Assembly (NCBI RefSeq): GCF_003148885.1 | Contig: NZ_QGHD01000028.1 | Span: forward strand, 1-35,172 | Direction of reading: 5' to 3' | Length of the DNA: 35,172 nt | Source: Hallerella porci | GTDB taxonomy: Bacteria; Fibrobacterota; Fibrobacteria; Fibrobacterales; Fibrobacteraceae | Part shown: piece after piece, positions 23,259-31,782 of the stretch | Position numbering within the stretch: position 1 is the stretch's first letter | Layout of the letters: each line of letters opens with the position of its first letter | The notes under the pieces: generated by a model | Databases searched by the model: none | Told to the model about the DNA's origin: nothing | The model's input: the letters and a program-made list of their open reading frames with translations, nothing else | Program-made: the position numbers and the translations under genes

Positions 23259-23970
23259 GGCAATTCTTGCGGCAGAAAATTTTTCGGCGGGTTATGCGAA
23301 GCCACTTTTTGAAAGCGCAAATCTCGTTTTGAATGCGGGCGAAGTCGTGTCGCTCGTGGGTCCGAACGGAACGGGCAAAAGTACTTTGCTCAAAAGTTTT
23401 GCAGGGCTTTTACCGCCGCTTTCGGGAAAAGTCAATTTGTGTGGAATTCCGCTTGTCGGAATTTCGATGCGGCAACGTTCACAGTGGATTGCTTCGGTTT
23501 TTACGCAGGAACATGTGCCGTATGGGATGACTGTCCGCGAATTTGTTTCGCTCGGACGCATTCCGTATTCGGGAATTTTTGACGGGCGAAATGATTCTGA
23601 CGAAGCGGCGATCGATTCGGCGATTCAAAATGTGCAGCTCGAAAATTTTGTAAAGCGTCGCGTGCAAACTCTTTCGGACGGAGAACGTTCGCGGGTTTTT
23701 ATTGCGCGGGCGATTGCATCCTCGCCAAAAATTTTACTGCTCGATGAACCGACTGCATTTTTAGATGTGCCGAACATTTTGCGCTTGTTCCGCTTTTTGC
23801 AAAAATTGGCCGAGGAAAAACAAATGGCGATTTTACTTTCGACGCATCACGTGGATTATGCGATTCGCTTTTCGCAAAAATTGATAGCGCTCGATGGCAA
23901 ACGAAAAATTTTTGAAGGCGATGCGGCAGCGGTCAAGTCGGCGGGATTTTTAAGTTGGGCCGAAGAATAA
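23251..23970 (+). CDS. FecE/BtuD-type ABC transporter ATP-binding protein
   Basis: The protein has 239 aa. Walker A is GPNGTGKSTLL, the Q-loop SVFTQEHVPYGMTV, the signature LSDGERSRVFIARAI (an Asp variant of LSGGQ, common in this subfamily), Walker B ILLLDEPTAFLD, and the switch His is in LLSTHHVDYA. I chose ATG 23251 because GGAGG lies 5 nt upstream; it overlaps the permease stop by 8 bp. It pairs with the permease to power uptake of a metal chelate or cobalamin-like compound. Confidence 0.93.
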   Translation: MSKAILAAENFSAGYAKPLFESANLVLNAGEVVSLVGPNGTGKSTLLKSFAGLLPPLSGKVNLCGIPLVGISMRQRSQWIASVFTQEHVPYGMTVREFVSLGRIPYSGIFDGRNDSDEAAIDSAIQNVQLENFVKRRVQTLSDGERSRVFIARAIASSPKILLLDEPTAFLDVPNILRLFRFLQKLAEEKQMAILLSTHHVDYAIRFSQKLIALDGKRKIFEGDAAAVKSAGFLSWAEE

Positions 23971-23987
23971 TTTTTAAAGGAGAATGA

Positions 23988-24899
23988 ATGCGAAAACAAA
24001 TCATTTTCTTTTTGTACGCGTTAATTTGTCTGCAGTTTTTAGCGTGCGCCGGAACGAAAACCGAAACAAAAAACGAAAAAGTTCTGCGCGAAGAACATTT
24101 TTTGTGGAAGGCAGAAAAAGCGGGCGCGCCCGCCATTTGGCTTTTGGGAAGTATTCATTTGGCGGATTCCTCTTTTTATCCGTTGCCTTCGATTATCGAT
24201 TCTGCGTTGGATGCTGCAACTTTAGTCGCAGCCGAACTCGATGTTTCCGAGCCCGAGACGATACAAAAAGCGGGTTTGTTAATGGCGCAAAAAGGTGCGC
24301 TTGCGCCGGGGAAAAAATTGAAAGAAGTCCTTCCGGATTCGCTGTATTTTCGGGTGGATTCTCTTGTGAGCGCGTGGGGAATTCCGCTTGAAATTTTAGA
24401 ACCTTTCCGTCCGTGGATGGTCGCAATTTCGCTTTCGGCGTTAGCGATTGAACGCTCGGGGCTTTCGGGAGAATTTGGCATTGACCAAGAAATTTTAGCG
24501 CGCGCTGGCGATCAAGGGAAGAAAATTTTTGCGTTAGAAACTCCCGAAGAACAAGTCGGCATTTTTGCCAATGCGGAAGATTCGCTGGGCATTCAATATT
24601 TAAAAGCGACTTTGGATGAAATCGCAGTCGCCGATTCGTTTGTTCAAGAAATGGCGAAGGCTTGGAAAATGGGCGACGAAGTAAAAATGCGCGAACTTTT
24701 AGATTCGGATAAATCGGAAGATGTTTACGAAGAAGAACTTTATACGAAGCGCAATTTGCGAATGGCCGCGGTCATCGATTCGCTCGCTCTTTCCGGCGAA
24801 AAAGCTTTTGTCGTCATCGGTTGTGCGCACTTAATCGGCGAAGGCGATAATGTGTTAAAACTATTGGAAAAGAAGAATTATAAAATCACGAAAAATTAG
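23988..24899 (+). CDS. TraB/GumN family lipoprotein
   Basis: The protein has 303 aa. A lipoprotein signal (MRKQIIFFLYALICLQFLAC, Cys20) is followed by the TraB/GumN fold. That fold shows IWLLGSIHLADSSFYPLP with the conserved GSIH motif, LVAAELDVSEPETIQ, GIDQEILARAGDQGKKIFALETPEEQVGIF, and FVVIGCAHLIGEGDNVLKLL with the second conserved His. The family (TraB, PrgY, Tiki) is thought to be metal-dependent peptidase-like. AAAGGAG precedes the ATG. It follows the ABC ATPase by 17 bp and is probably the last gene of that operon; a metal link to the transporter is speculative. Confidence 0.88.
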   Translation: MRKQIIFFLYALICLQFLACAGTKTETKNEKVLREEHFLWKAEKAGAPAIWLLGSIHLADSSFYPLPSIIDSALDAATLVAAELDVSEPETIQKAGLLMAQKGALAPGKKLKEVLPDSLYFRVDSLVSAWGIPLEILEPFRPWMVAISLSALAIERSGLSGEFGIDQEILARAGDQGKKIFALETPEEQVGIFANAEDSLGIQYLKATLDEIAVADSFVQEMAKAWKMGDEVKMRELLDSDKSEDVYEEELYTKRNLRMAAVIDSLALSGEKAFVVIGCAHLIGEGDNVLKLLEKKNYKITKN

Positions 24900-24904
24900 A
24901 AATG

Positions 24905-25056
24905 GATGATAATGCATAATTAACAATGCACAATCGGAAATGATGACGGCTTCGCCGCGCGAGGGTTTGAGAACTTAGAGCTGAGAACTTTGATCTTAGA
25001 AATTCTAAGCTCTAAAATCTAAGTTCTAAGATCTTTTGTCGCCCAGGGGCGCCGCT
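24905..25056. other. Non-coding repeat island 2
   Basis: The gap holds an AT element (24905-24937, containing TAATTAACAATGCACAAT), a GC hairpin (CGGC-TTC-GCCG near 24949), the inverted copy of the 64-bp repeat (24971-25034), and TCGCCCAGGGGCGCCG (25039-25054), which recurs with one change over the end of the sigma54-activator gene. The composition parallels island 1. Confidence 0.75.
24971..25034 (-). repeat. Interspersed CTTAGA-type repeat, copy 2 (inverted)
   Basis: This is the reverse complement of 17512-17575 with two differences in 64 bp. It lies between the TraB/GumN gene (plus) and the sigma54 activator (minus), where it could also act as a bidirectional terminator-like hairpin. Confidence 0.85.
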
Positions 25057-25077
25057 TCATTTAAAAACGCTGTGAAA

Positions 25078-26460
25078 CTATCGCCCAAGGGCGCCGTCTC
25101 TATTTTTCTCTTCGTCTAAATTTCGTTGTTGCGCGACATCTAAGCCGACGCGTTTGGCGAGGGCGTAGAGAGCGGGGCGTTGGATGCCGAAACTTTCGGC
25201 GGTGCGGGTGACGGAATAATTGTTTTCTTTTAATTTCGCAAGGATAAATTGGCGTTCTTCTTCGCGCTGCAATTCTTGAAAGGTTTTGTAATCGATGTTT
25301 TCCCAGGTGCGAGCGGCTGCGGGGATTGCTTGTTGCGCAAAATTTTTGGTGAAAATATTTTCGAGGGTGAGTTCTTCGCCGTCCATTAAAATGAGCCCGC
25401 GGTGAATTGCGTTTTCGAGTTCGCGGATATTTCCCGGCCAATCGTAACGAATTAACGCTTGCATTGTTTCGTCCGAAATTTTGGGAATGAAATTCGGGCG
25501 CAGAGAAAATTCGCGGACAAAGTGATTTATCAAATCCGGAATGTCTTCTTTGCGGTCGCGCAATGCGGGCACTTCGATGGGGATGACATTTAAACGGTAA
25601 AAAAGATCTTCGCGGAATTTCCCTGCGGCAGCTTCTTTTTGCAAATCGTGATTGGTCGCCGCGATAATTTGCGCTTTGATTTTTTTTGTTTCGTTTGAAC
25701 CGATGGGACGAATTTCGCCTTCTTGCAGAGAACGTAAAAGTTTCGCTTGCATCGAGAGCGGAATGTCGCCGACTTCATCTAAAAATAAAACGCCGCCGTT
25801 TGCTGCTTCAAATAAACCTTTGCGTTCGGAAATGGCGCCGGTAAAAGCGCCGCGGGCGTGTCCGAATAATTCGCTTTCAAAAAGGCTTTCGGTAATGGCG
25901 CTGCAGTTGACCGAAACCAAATTGCTCGAAACCGAAGCGATTGCTTTGGCGACTAATTCTTTGCCAACGCCGGATTCGCCGGTGATGAGAACGGTTGCGC
26001 CTTTGCTGCGAATCGCTTTGAAAATTGTCTGATAAAGTTTTTTGACCGCGGTACTGTGCCCGATAATTTTTGTGAGCGCTTTGCTAATCGTCGAAACGAT
26101 TGCCGCTTGTTTTTTTAATTCGTTGACGGCGGTCATAAAGCGCAGACGCAAATCGTCTTTGCTTAAAATATCGCTAAAAAAATTTTGTTGAAATGGAGTT
26201 AATTGTAACGGATCCGAGCCGAATCCCAAGAATCGTGTGACGGGGCAAATTTCTCGCAGATTGCGAAATAATGCATCCGGAAAATTGCGGTCCAAATCGA
26301 CGACGGTAATCGCTGGCAAAAAACGGCGGAAATTTTCCGCCGCATTCATCGTATCCGAAGAAAGAAAAGTCTCATAGCCATCGACGTTCGAAAGCACATC
26401 TTCGAGAAAAGAAATGCTTTCGCTCTCTTCGGAAAGGAAGAAAATTCGCGTCTTGTCCAT
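25078..26460 (-). CDS. Sigma54-dependent NtrC-family response regulator
   Basis: The protein has 460 aa. Residues 1-120 form a divergent receiver domain (ITVVDLDRNFPDA with Asp55/Asp57 as possible phosphoacceptors, a Lys near 101). The AAA+ domain has Walker A GESGVGKE (161-168), GAFTGA (204-209), the loop that contacts sigma54, Walker B GGVLFLDE (222-229), and FREDLFYRLNVIPIEVPALRDR. WPGNIRELENAIHRG follows. The C-terminus is a Fis-type helix-turn-helix (NYSVTRTAESFGIQRPALYALAKRVGL, about 414-440). It activates sigma54 promoters; its targets and sensor kinase are not here. It lies 12 bp after proC and is probably co-transcribed with rho and proC. Confidence 0.93.
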   Translation of the reverse strand: MDKTRIFFLSEESESISFLEDVLSNVDGYETFLSSDTMNAAENFRRFLPAITVVDLDRNFPDALFRNLREICPVTRFLGFGSDPLQLTPFQQNFFSDILSKDDLRLRFMTAVNELKKQAAIVSTISKALTKIIGHSTAVKKLYQTIFKAIRSKGATVLITGESGVGKELVAKAIASVSSNLVSVNCSAITESLFESELFGHARGAFTGAISERKGLFEAANGGVLFLDEVGDIPLSMQAKLLRSLQEGEIRPIGSNETKKIKAQIIAATNHDLQKEAAAGKFREDLFYRLNVIPIEVPALRDRKEDIPDLINHFVREFSLRPNFIPKISDETMQALIRYDWPGNIRELENAIHRGLILMDGEELTLENIFTKNFAQQAIPAAARTWENIDYKTFQELQREEERQFILAKLKENNYSVTRTAESFGIQRPALYALAKRVGLDVAQQRNLDEEKNRDGALGR

Positions 26461-26472
26461 GAGATTTTGCAG

Positions 26473-27285
26473 TTATTTGCCGAGGGCTTGTGAACGGAGA
26501 GTTGCGGCTTCGACCGTGTGCATCAATGTGCCACGGAAACCCGCATCTTCCAAAACTTGAACGCCAGCAATCGTCGTTCCCGCTGGGGACGAAACCATCG
26601 CAGAAAGTTCTCCGGTGTCTTTGCCCGACTTCTTTAGAAGTTCTACGCTGCCTTCAATCGTTGCGAGGGTTAACTGCATCGCTGTGGCGCGGGTAAGTCC
26701 CATTTTGACGCCGCCGCGGACAAGGCCTTCGATAAATTCAAAGACGTATGCCGGAGCGCTTCCCGAAAGTCCGGTGACCGCATCGATCAAATTTTCGCCG
26801 ACGGTAACGGTAACGCCGACTGTTGATAAAAGCGATTTGGCAACTTCTAACGATTCGCTTGAAACGCCGTCCGAAGCGATTGCGATTGCGCCTTTTCCAA
26901 CAGTTAACGGAAGATTCGGCATAACGCGGACAACGTCGCCGTGATTAAATGTCAACGCTGCGAGAATTTTTTCACGAGAAACTCCCGCCATAATGGAAAT
27001 GATTTCGGGCTTGTTATTCACTTTGCCGTTTGCGCTTGCATTCCATTCGGAAGCGACAGATTTGAAAACTTGCGGCTTGACGCAAAGGAAGAGAACGTCA
27101 GCGGCAGCAGCCATTTTTCCGAAGTCGTCAAAACGGATGGCGCCGAGTTCTTCAACCGGTTTTGCGGTTTTGTCAAAAGGTTCAAAGAAGAGAATTTCTT
27201 CGGGTTTGTGGCCCGCTTGCAAAAGCCCGCGGAGGATAGCTCCGCCCATGTTTCCGGCTCCAGCAAAAGCAATTTTTTTAGACAT
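26473..27285 (-). CDS. proC: Pyrroline-5-carboxylate reductase
   Basis: ProC reduces pyrroline-5-carboxylate to L-proline with NAD(P)H. It has 270 aa. The N-terminal Rossmann motif is KIAFAGAGNMGGAILRGLL. LFLCVKPQVF and ISIMAGVSREKI follow, with VVRVMPNLPLTVGKGAIAI in the middle. The dimerisation domain has LSGSAPAYVFEFIEGLVRGGVKMGL and VSSPAGTTIAGVQVLEDAGFRGTL. GGAG lies 7-8 nt before the ATG, and only 12 bp separate it from rho. Confidence 0.96.
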   Translation of the reverse strand: MSKKIAFAGAGNMGGAILRGLLQAGHKPEEILFFEPFDKTAKPVEELGAIRFDDFGKMAAAADVLFLCVKPQVFKSVASEWNASANGKVNNKPEIISIMAGVSREKILAALTFNHGDVVRVMPNLPLTVGKGAIAIASDGVSSESLEVAKSLLSTVGVTVTVGENLIDAVTGLSGSAPAYVFEFIEGLVRGGVKMGLTRATAMQLTLATIEGSVELLKKSGKDTGELSAMVSSPAGTTIAGVQVLEDAGFRGTLMHTVEAATLRSQALGK

Positions 27286-27297
27286 CGTTAATTTCTC

Positions 27298-29403
27298 CTA
27301 ACCATTCATCGAAGCGAGAAATTCTTCGTTGTTCATTGTTTTAGAGAGTTTGTCGCGCATAAATTCGATGATTTCTGTCGAAGGTTGTTCTTGCAAGAAT
27401 TTGCGGAGAATCCAAACGCGGCGTAAAGTATCTTCGCTCAAAAGAAGTTCTTCTTTGCGGGTTCCCGATTTGAAAATATCGATGGCGGGCCAAATTCGTT
27501 TTTCGGCAATGCGACGGTCAAGAACGAGTTCCATGTTGCCGGTGCCTTTGAATTCTTCGAAGATGACTTCGTCCATGCGGCTTCCGGTATCGATTAAAGC
27601 GGTGCCGATAATCGTAAGCGATCCGCCGTTTTCGATTTTACGCGCAGCGCCGAAGAAGCGCTTCGGGAATTGCATTGCGAGAGCATCCACACCGCCCGAG
27701 AGAATTTTTCCCGAGTGCGGAATCACGACGTTATTTGCGCGGGCAAAACGAGTAATCGAATCGAGCAAGATGACGACATCGTTTCCGTATTCTACCAAAC
27801 GCTTGGCTTTTTCCAAAAGAATTGTCGCCACTTTTGTGTGATGCTCAGGCGGTTCGTCAAATGTCGAAGCGATGACTTCGCCTTTCACATGGCGGCGCAT
27901 ATCGGTCACTTCTTCGGGGCGTTCATCGATGAGCAAAACGAAGAGTTTTACTTCGGGATGATTTTTCGCAATCGCGCTTGCGATGTTTTGCAAAAGAACG
28001 GTTTTACCGGTCCGCGGAGGTGCGAGAATAATACTTCTCTGACCTTTTCCGATGGGCGCAAACAAATCCATAATGCGCGTTGAATAATCGTCTTGTTTCC
28101 ATTCCAAATTCAATTTTTGGTAAGGATGTATCGGCGTTAAATATTCAAAACCGACGCGGTGTTTTGCTTTAATCGGATCTTCGCCGTTAATCGTATCGAT
28201 GCGGGCGAGTCCAAAGTAGCGTTCGCCTTCGCGCGGTTGACGCAAAAGACCTGTAATCGAGTCACCGCTTTTGAGATCGAAACGGCGAATTTGATTTAAG
28301 CTAATGTAAATATCTTCGCTGCTATTTTTATCGCTAGGCAGATAATTCAAATCGATGCTGCGCAAAAATCCGCAGACTTCGCGTTCGTTTTCTTTGATGA
28401 TTTCGAGAGTGCCTTCTGCATAAATCGGATTGCCTTCGCCCGAAGTCACCGCGAGCAAACGATAAATGAGCGATTGCTTTTTTAAGCGTTTGACATCGGG
28501 AATATTTAATGCGGTTGCTTTTTCTTGCAAATCGAACATCGGCGTATTGCGAAGTTCACGCCAATGCTGCATCGCTTCGGCGACCTTTTCCGGATCAGCG
28601 GGAGGCGCTTGCAACTGTTCTTCGGGAATATCATCTTGCGGAAGGAAACGGTTGCGGCCGAGTTTATTTTTGCCGAATTTATTGTACTTGTTATTGTATT
28701 TGTTGAAGCGATCGTTATTGTTAAAACGATTGTTCTGCTGCATATTTGGATAGCGACGATTATTTTGCATCGCACCTGCGTAAGGCGCATCGGGCATCGG
28801 GGCTTCAAACGACGGATTATTTTGGACGGAACTCATGTCCGGCGAATTTTCCGCAGGGACAGAAACTTGCGGCGCTTCAAAGGTTGCGGTCTGAGCATTT
28901 TGATCTGCGGGCGCAGAATTTTCTTCCGGGTAAAAATTTGTGTTTTCTGCGGCTTTAAATTCGGATGGCGAAAAATCTTGCGCAGAGGAATCGGTGCTTT
29001 CTGCAAAATTTTCTTGCGGTGCAGAAATCGATTCGAATTGCGGCGCAGAATTAAATTGTTGCGCTTGTTCAAACGGCTGCGCTTGTTCAAATTGCGGAGC
29101 GGATTCGTAAGAGGGAACCGCACTCTCGGAAGTTGCATGAGAGGCTTCGTAAACGGATTCCGTATCCGCGGCGGGCGTGGCATTCGCCGCTTCGTATGCC
29201 GAATCTTGCTCGGGAACGGGCTGTTTCCGAGGACGACCGCGATGACGTTTTTGCGGTTCTTCGACTTTTTGATCCTCGGGGAATGTAATCGGGGCAGCAA
29301 GGTCTCCCAACGCAGAAAGATCTGGGGTAGGGGAATCAGGGGAAACCATATCAGAAATCAATTTGACGGATGAAATGCCGTCTGTCTTCTTCGGTCTTGG
29401 CAC
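27298..29403 (-). CDS. rho: Transcription termination factor Rho with long disordered N-terminal insertion
   Basis: Rho is the hexameric RNA helicase that ends transcription. At 701 aa it is far longer than the 419 of E. coli Rho. Residues about 1-270 are extra: an AT-hook-like [10 protein letters not shown] (54-62), then a Gln/Asn/Ser/Ala/Pro-rich low-complexity region with repeats such as [14 protein letters not shown], ending in an Asn/Arg/Lys-rich block ([19 protein letters not shown]). The Rho N-domain (about 287-320), the RNA-binding cold-shock-like domain (about 327-405) and the ATPase follow, with Walker A APPRTGKT (461-468), [15 protein letters not shown], and the C-terminal motor. 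The start is GTG 29403 with AGGAG 5 nt upstream. A leader of about 150 nt precedes it. Confidence 0.96.
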   Translation of the reverse strand: MPRPKKTDGISSVKLISDMVSPDSPTPDLSALGDLAAPITFPEDQKVEEPQKRHRGRPRKQPVPEQDSAYEAANATPAADTESVYEASHATSESAVPSYESAPQFEQAQPFEQAQQFNSAPQFESISAPQENFAESTDSSAQDFSPSEFKAAENTNFYPEENSAPADQNAQTATFEAPQVSVPAENSPDMSSVQNNPSFEAPMPDAPYAGAMQNNRRYPNMQQNNRFNNNDRFNKYNNKYNKFGKNKLGRNRFLPQDDIPEEQLQAPPADPEKVAEAMQHWRELRNTPMFDLQEKATALNIPDVKRLKKQSLIYRLLAVTSGEGNPIYAEGTLEIIKENEREVCGFLRSIDLNYLPSDKNSSEDIYISLNQIRRFDLKSGDSITGLLRQPREGERYFGLARIDTINGEDPIKAKHRVGFEYLTPIHPYQKLNLEWKQDDYSTRIMDLFAPIGKGQRSIILAPPRTGKTVLLQNIASAIAKNHPEVKLFVLLIDERPEEVTDMRRHVKGEVIASTFDEPPEHHTKVATILLEKAKRLVEYGNDVVILLDSITRFARANNVVIPHSGKILSGGVDALAMQFPKRFFGAARKIENGGSLTIIGTALIDTGSRMDEVIFEEFKGTGNMELVLDRRIAEKRIWPAIDIFKSGTRKEELLLSEDTLRRVWILRKFLQEQPSTEIIEFMRDKLSKTMNNEEFLASMNG

Positions 29404-29531
29404 AGGGACTCCTGCGAACTGTGAAAAATAAATAATGAAAATGAAATGGCCATCTTAAACGCGCAAATCAAAAAAATGGAAAAGCTTTATCACTCGTTCA
29501 AATTTTCAATTAGGCGGTGACCCAAATAAAA

Positions 29532-29568
29532 GGAAAAAGCAGAAACGCTTTTTCCGAGACCAAATATA
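29532..29568 (-). promoter_or_regulatory. Candidate rho promoter and 5'-terminal hairpin
   Basis: On the minus strand TATATT (29563-29568) is followed by TGGTCT and then, at the predicted transcript start, a perfect 9-bp hairpin: GGAAAAAGC (29547-29555), loop GTTTCT, GCTTTTTCC (29532-29540). The remaining leader of about 130 nt reaches the rho GTG. A 5'-terminal stem could stabilise the mRNA or take part in autoregulation; rho is autoregulated through its leader in E. coli. Confidence 0.45.
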
Positions 29569-29651
29569 ATAGTTTTTGCGCTCGGGCGGTAGAATTTCGA
29601 AGTTAAGAGTGTAAAATTTTACAGTTTCGCGCAGAGCTCTTTTGTAAAATC

Positions 29652-29657
29652 TATATT
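29652..29657 (+). promoter_or_regulatory. -10-like hexamer of folK-dNK-panC, leaderless-type
   Basis: TATATT is followed by AAACGC (6 nt) and then GTG 29664, with no Shine-Dalgarno. The ATCTATATT context is shared with other starts in the window. Confidence 0.6.
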
Positions 29658-29663
29658 AAACGC

Positions 29664-30179
29664 GTGGAATCTTTGGAACGAGTTTTTATTGCCTTGGGCA
29701 GTAACATCAAGCCCCGCGGCAGTCGCTTAGCGGAAGCGCGGGCGATGCTTCAAAAAATTTCTCTCGGCGGTTGGGTGGAAAGTTCCATCTATGAAACGGC
29801 GCCGATAGGTCCGCAGGATCAAGGAAAATTTTTTAATCAAGTCGTATCGTTCTGGTACGGAAAAGGCTCGCGGAAACTTTTGAATTATCTCAAAGGCGCA
29901 GAACTTTTTTTGGGAAGGCATCCGCGCGGACATTGGGAAAAACGGGAAATCGATATGGATTTGCTGTATTATGGCGAATGCATTTTAAATCGGCGTCCCG
30001 GTCCGATAATTCCGCATCCGCTAGCTGCAGTCCGCGGATTTGTAATGGTTCCATTCGCAGAAATTTATCCGGATTTTTGCGATCCGCTTCTCGGGAAACC
30101 GATTAAAAAAATTTTAGAAGAATTGAAAAATTCTGGCGCCGAAGTTGAATTCAAAAAAGTGGAGACGGACGATGAATGA
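29664..30179 (+). CDS. folK: 6-hydroxymethyl-7,8-dihydropterin pyrophosphokinase
   Basis: FolK transfers pyrophosphate from ATP to hydroxymethyldihydropterin in folate synthesis. It has 171 aa. FIALGSNI near the start, SSIYETAPIGPQDQGKFFNQVV, FLGRHPRGHWEKREIDMDLLYY (catalytic and Mg-binding residues) and IIPHPLAAVRGFVMVPFAEI are all family motifs. The start is GTG 29664, 6 nt after a TATATT hexamer. The end overlaps the next gene by 8 bp (ATGAATGA), so the two are translationally coupled. Other folate genes (thyA, folA) lie about 18 kb away. Confidence 0.94.
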   Translation: MESLERVFIALGSNIKPRGSRLAEARAMLQKISLGGWVESSIYETAPIGPQDQGKFFNQVVSFWYGKGSRKLLNYLKGAELFLGRHPRGHWEKREIDMDLLYYGECILNRRPGPIIPHPLAAVRGFVMVPFAEIYPDFCDPLLGKPIKKILEELKNSGAEVEFKKVETDDE

Positions 30180-30861
30180 AGCTTTTATCGGTCAAGCGAC
30201 CGAAGCCACGATGAAACTGCCCGAACGCGTCCACTTTATCGCTATCGATGGCGTTATCGGAGCGGGCAAATCTTCGCTCGCAAAAATTTTGGCCAAGGCG
30301 CTTAGCGCAAATCTTGTGCTCGAACAATTCGAAGAAAATCCGTTCTTAGCGAAATTTTACGAAAATCCCGAAGCGTATGCGTTTCAAACGCAGCTTTTCT
30401 TTTTGCTTTCGCGGTTGCGTCAATTTCAAGATGCCTTTGTGCAGAATGATTTATTCCGCCGCAATGTGGTGAGCGATTACACTTTTGAAAAAGATCGCAT
30501 TTTTGCACTACAAAATTTAACGGACAGCGAACTTGCGATGTATGAAACGGTTTCGGATAATTTATCGAAAGATTTGCCGACGCCGGATTTAGTCGTTTAT
30601 TTACAAGCGGATGTTTCTACGCTAATGAATCGCATTGCGATGCGCGGACGCGCGATGGAAAAAAATATCGAAGGCTCGTATCTTCGCGATTTGCTCGCCC
30701 GTTATGATCACCATTTTTGGCATTATAAAAAAGCGCCCGTGTTAATTATCAACACGAATCAAATCGATTTTGTTCACAATGAAAAACATCTGAAGCTCGT
30801 GCTGGATGCGATTGCAGCAGCGCCGACTCAGACAACTTACTTTGCTCCGGAAGGTGGCTAA
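30172..30861 (+). CDS. Deoxynucleoside kinase (dGK/dAK type)
   Basis: The protein has 229 aa. It phosphorylates deoxynucleosides for dNTP salvage. The P-loop is FIAIDGVIGAGKSSLAKIL (GVIGAGKSS, 27-35). EQFEENPFLAKFYENPEAYAFQTQLFFLLSRLRQ carries the substrate-site Glu and Gln. VVSDYTFEKDRIFA is the DRS-like catalytic region of bacterial dGK/dAK enzymes, and IAMRGRAMEKNI is the Arg-rich lid. I chose ATG 30172 because homology begins shortly after and it overlaps the folK stop. panC starts 4 bp after its stop. Substrate preference (purine or pyrimidine) is not certain. Confidence 0.9.
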   Translation: MNEAFIGQATEATMKLPERVHFIAIDGVIGAGKSSLAKILAKALSANLVLEQFEENPFLAKFYENPEAYAFQTQLFFLLSRLRQFQDAFVQNDLFRRNVVSDYTFEKDRIFALQNLTDSELAMYETVSDNLSKDLPTPDLVVYLQADVSTLMNRIAMRGRAMEKNIEGSYLRDLLARYDHHFWHYKKAPVLIINTNQIDFVHNEKHLKLVLDAIAAAPTQTTYFAPEGG

Positions 30862-30865
30862 TTTC

Positions 30866-31711
30866 ATGAAAATTGTAAAGACGATTGCAGAACTCCGTGC
30901 GGAACTTCTTCCGCTCAAAAAAGCGGGCAAGTCAATTGGACTTGTTCCCACGATGGGAGCTTTGCATGCGGGTCATATGAGCTTGGTCGATGCATCGGCC
31001 AAAGAAAATGATGTAACCGTAGTCAGCGTATTTTTGAATCCGATTCAATTTGGAAAAAACGAAGATTTGGATAAATATCCGCGGCGTTTGGAGAAAGACG
31101 CAGAATTGGTCGCAGCTCATGGCGGCACATTTGTCTTTGCGCCTTCGAACGAAGAAATGTATCCCGATGGCGACCCGTTAACTCTTGTCCGCGACGAAAC
31201 GATGGAACGTCTTTATTGCGGAGCTACGCGTCCCGGACATTTCCGCGGCGTTTTAACGGTCGTTACAAAACTCTTTAACATTTCGGGAGCAGACCGCGCT
31301 TACTTTGGCAAAAAAGATTATCAGCAAGCGTTTTTGATCAAGCGCATGGTGAAAGATTTGAATATGCCGATTGAAATTCATACGTTGCCGATTGTCCGCG
31401 AAGATTCTGGACTTGCGCGTTCGAGCCGCAACGAATATATGAATGACGCAGAACGCAGCGCAGCCGTCGCAATTTCTAAAGCGTTAACAAATGCCAAAGC
31501 GCAATTTACCGCTGGCGAAAAAAATGTGAACGTGTTGCGTTCAAAAATTCAAGAAGCGGTGGCGAAAGCGGGTGGCGTCGTGCAATATGTTGAAATCGCA
31601 AGCCAGAAAACTCTTCTTGCAAATCAAAGCGGAATTGTCGACGAACCGTCCGTGATTTTAATCGCAGCCTTCTTCGGCAAAACGCGTCTCATCGATAACA
31701 TCGAACTGTAA
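30866..31711 (+). CDS. panC: Pantothenate synthetase
   Basis: PanC joins pantoate and beta-alanine using ATP to make pantothenate, the coenzyme A precursor. It has 281 aa. GLVPTMGALHAGHMSLV is the HIGH-type nucleotide-binding motif. VSVFLNPIQFGKNEDLDKYPR, YFGKKDYQQAFLIKRMVKDL and REDSGLARSSRNEYM (KMSKS-equivalent region) follow in order. The start is ATG 30866; the longer open frame from 30806 lies inside the kinase gene. panB and panD are not in the window. A strong bidirectional terminator lies 22 bp downstream. Confidence 0.96.
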   Translation: MKIVKTIAELRAELLPLKKAGKSIGLVPTMGALHAGHMSLVDASAKENDVTVVSVFLNPIQFGKNEDLDKYPRRLEKDAELVAAHGGTFVFAPSNEEMYPDGDPLTLVRDETMERLYCGATRPGHFRGVLTVVTKLFNISGADRAYFGKKDYQQAFLIKRMVKDLNMPIEIHTLPIVREDSGLARSSRNEYMNDAERSAAVAISKALTNAKAQFTAGEKNVNVLRSKIQEAVAKAGGVVQYVEIASQKTLLANQSGIVDEPSVILIAAFFGKTRLIDNIEL

Positions 31712-31733
31712 ATTTTCGTAGAACTTAAATTGA

Positions 31734-31760
31734 AAAACGCACGGCGAAGCCGTGCGTTTT
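31734..31760. terminator. Bidirectional terminator between panC and the ABC-F gene
   Basis: The 12-bp perfect arms AAAACGCACGGC and GCCGTGCGTTTT enclose the loop GAA. It has T4 on either strand and sits between convergent genes, so it can serve both. Confidence 0.9.
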
Positions 31761-31782
31761 GAATTGAAATTTCCAAGAGTTT

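Noticed and set aside
29380-29457. A short upstream ORF (minus strand) in the rho leader as a gene
   Set aside because: It has no ribosome-binding site and overlaps the rho start in another frame. It is mentioned only as a possible regulatory element.
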